A stretch of DNA of 6,652 bases from an uncultured Akkermansia sp. (GTDB taxonomy: Bacteria > Verrucomicrobiota > Verrucomicrobiia > Verrucomicrobiales > Akkermansiaceae), in NCBI GenBank assembly GCA_900766865.1, contig CAAFXA010000022.1, positions 1-6,652 on the forward strand. The letters run 5' to 3'. Shown here one piece after another: positions 6,470-6,652 of this stretch (position 1 is its first letter; each line of letters begins with the position of its first letter). The notes under the pieces are model-generated. The model saw only the letters and a list, made by a program, of their open reading frames with translations. It was not told the DNA's origin and made no database searches. The position numbers and the translations under genes are program-made.

Positions 6470-6502
6470 GATGTGTGATATTTTGTGTTAAGCGTTATAA
6501 AA

Positions 6503-6652
6503 TTACTCCCAGCGTGTACGGCGCACACCGATGTATGTGAGAATCAGGCCCACAATAATATGAGCAAAGAGAACAATCCGGCATGGCATCGCATCCTTAA
6601 AGGTGGTCTGGACAATGCTCTTGACGGCCACCAGATCATCCGGACGCAGACC
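6503..6652 (-). CDS. C-terminal end of a membrane protein (partial)
   Basis: This is the last 49 codons of a gene whose start lies beyond the right edge. The visible end reads GLRPDDLVAVKSIVQTTFKD, then a hydrophobic helix (PCRIVLFAHIIVGLILTYIGV) and a basic tail RRTRWE before TAA. The final helix plus arginine-rich tail indicates a membrane protein with its C-terminus in the cytoplasm. The frame is open throughout, and the stop is 33 bases before the next gene on the same strand, so I treat it as the preceding gene of the same transcription unit. Too little is visible to name a family. Confidence 0.65.
   Translation of the reverse strand, partial: GLRPDDLVAVKSIVQTTFKDAMPCRIVLFAHIIVGLILTYIGVRRTRWE

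Overview
The window looks like chromosomal DNA of a Gram-negative-type (diderm) bacterium. It holds a lipobox lipoprotein with a glycine zipper, two proteins with signal peptides, several bitopic membrane proteins, and one recognisable housekeeping enzyme, a glutamyl-Q tRNA(Asp) synthetase. Base composition is moderate, slightly over half G+C by eye. Most start codons lack a Shine-Dalgarno sequence. Together with the style of the unrecognised envelope proteins, this makes a Verrucomicrobiota (Akkermansia-like) source plausible. That assignment is an impression, not proof.

All genes I accept lie on the minus strand, so the window reads right to left as two consecutive transcription units. Unit A (6652 to 3268) contains four genes. 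The first is the C-terminal end of a membrane protein cut by the window edge. It is followed by a small single-pass membrane protein with a beta-rich, possibly OB-fold, extracytoplasmic domain, then a 628-residue secreted helical/TPR-like protein, then gluQ. The last three are joined by two TGATG stop/start overlaps, which is tight coupling of a tRNA-modification enzyme to envelope proteins.

A 276-base intergenic region (2992-3267) separates the units. It holds a weak terminator candidate, a good extended -10 promoter candidate, a 12-bp bulged inverted repeat over the predicted transcription start, and a set of repeated heptamers that can form mutually exclusive hairpins in the leader.

Unit B (2991 to beyond 1) encodes a small proline-rich tail-anchored protein, a 479-residue coiled-coil protein with membrane segments at both ends, a secreted protein with a Sel1-like repeat and a probable NTF2-like domain, and a glycine-zipper lipoprotein running off the left edge. 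Spacers are only 21-33 bases. Every product of unit B is predicted to be at or beyond the inner membrane, so the unit looks like an uncharacterised envelope assembly. I cannot name its function.

I saw no tRNA, rRNA, CRISPR array, insertion sequence or attachment site.
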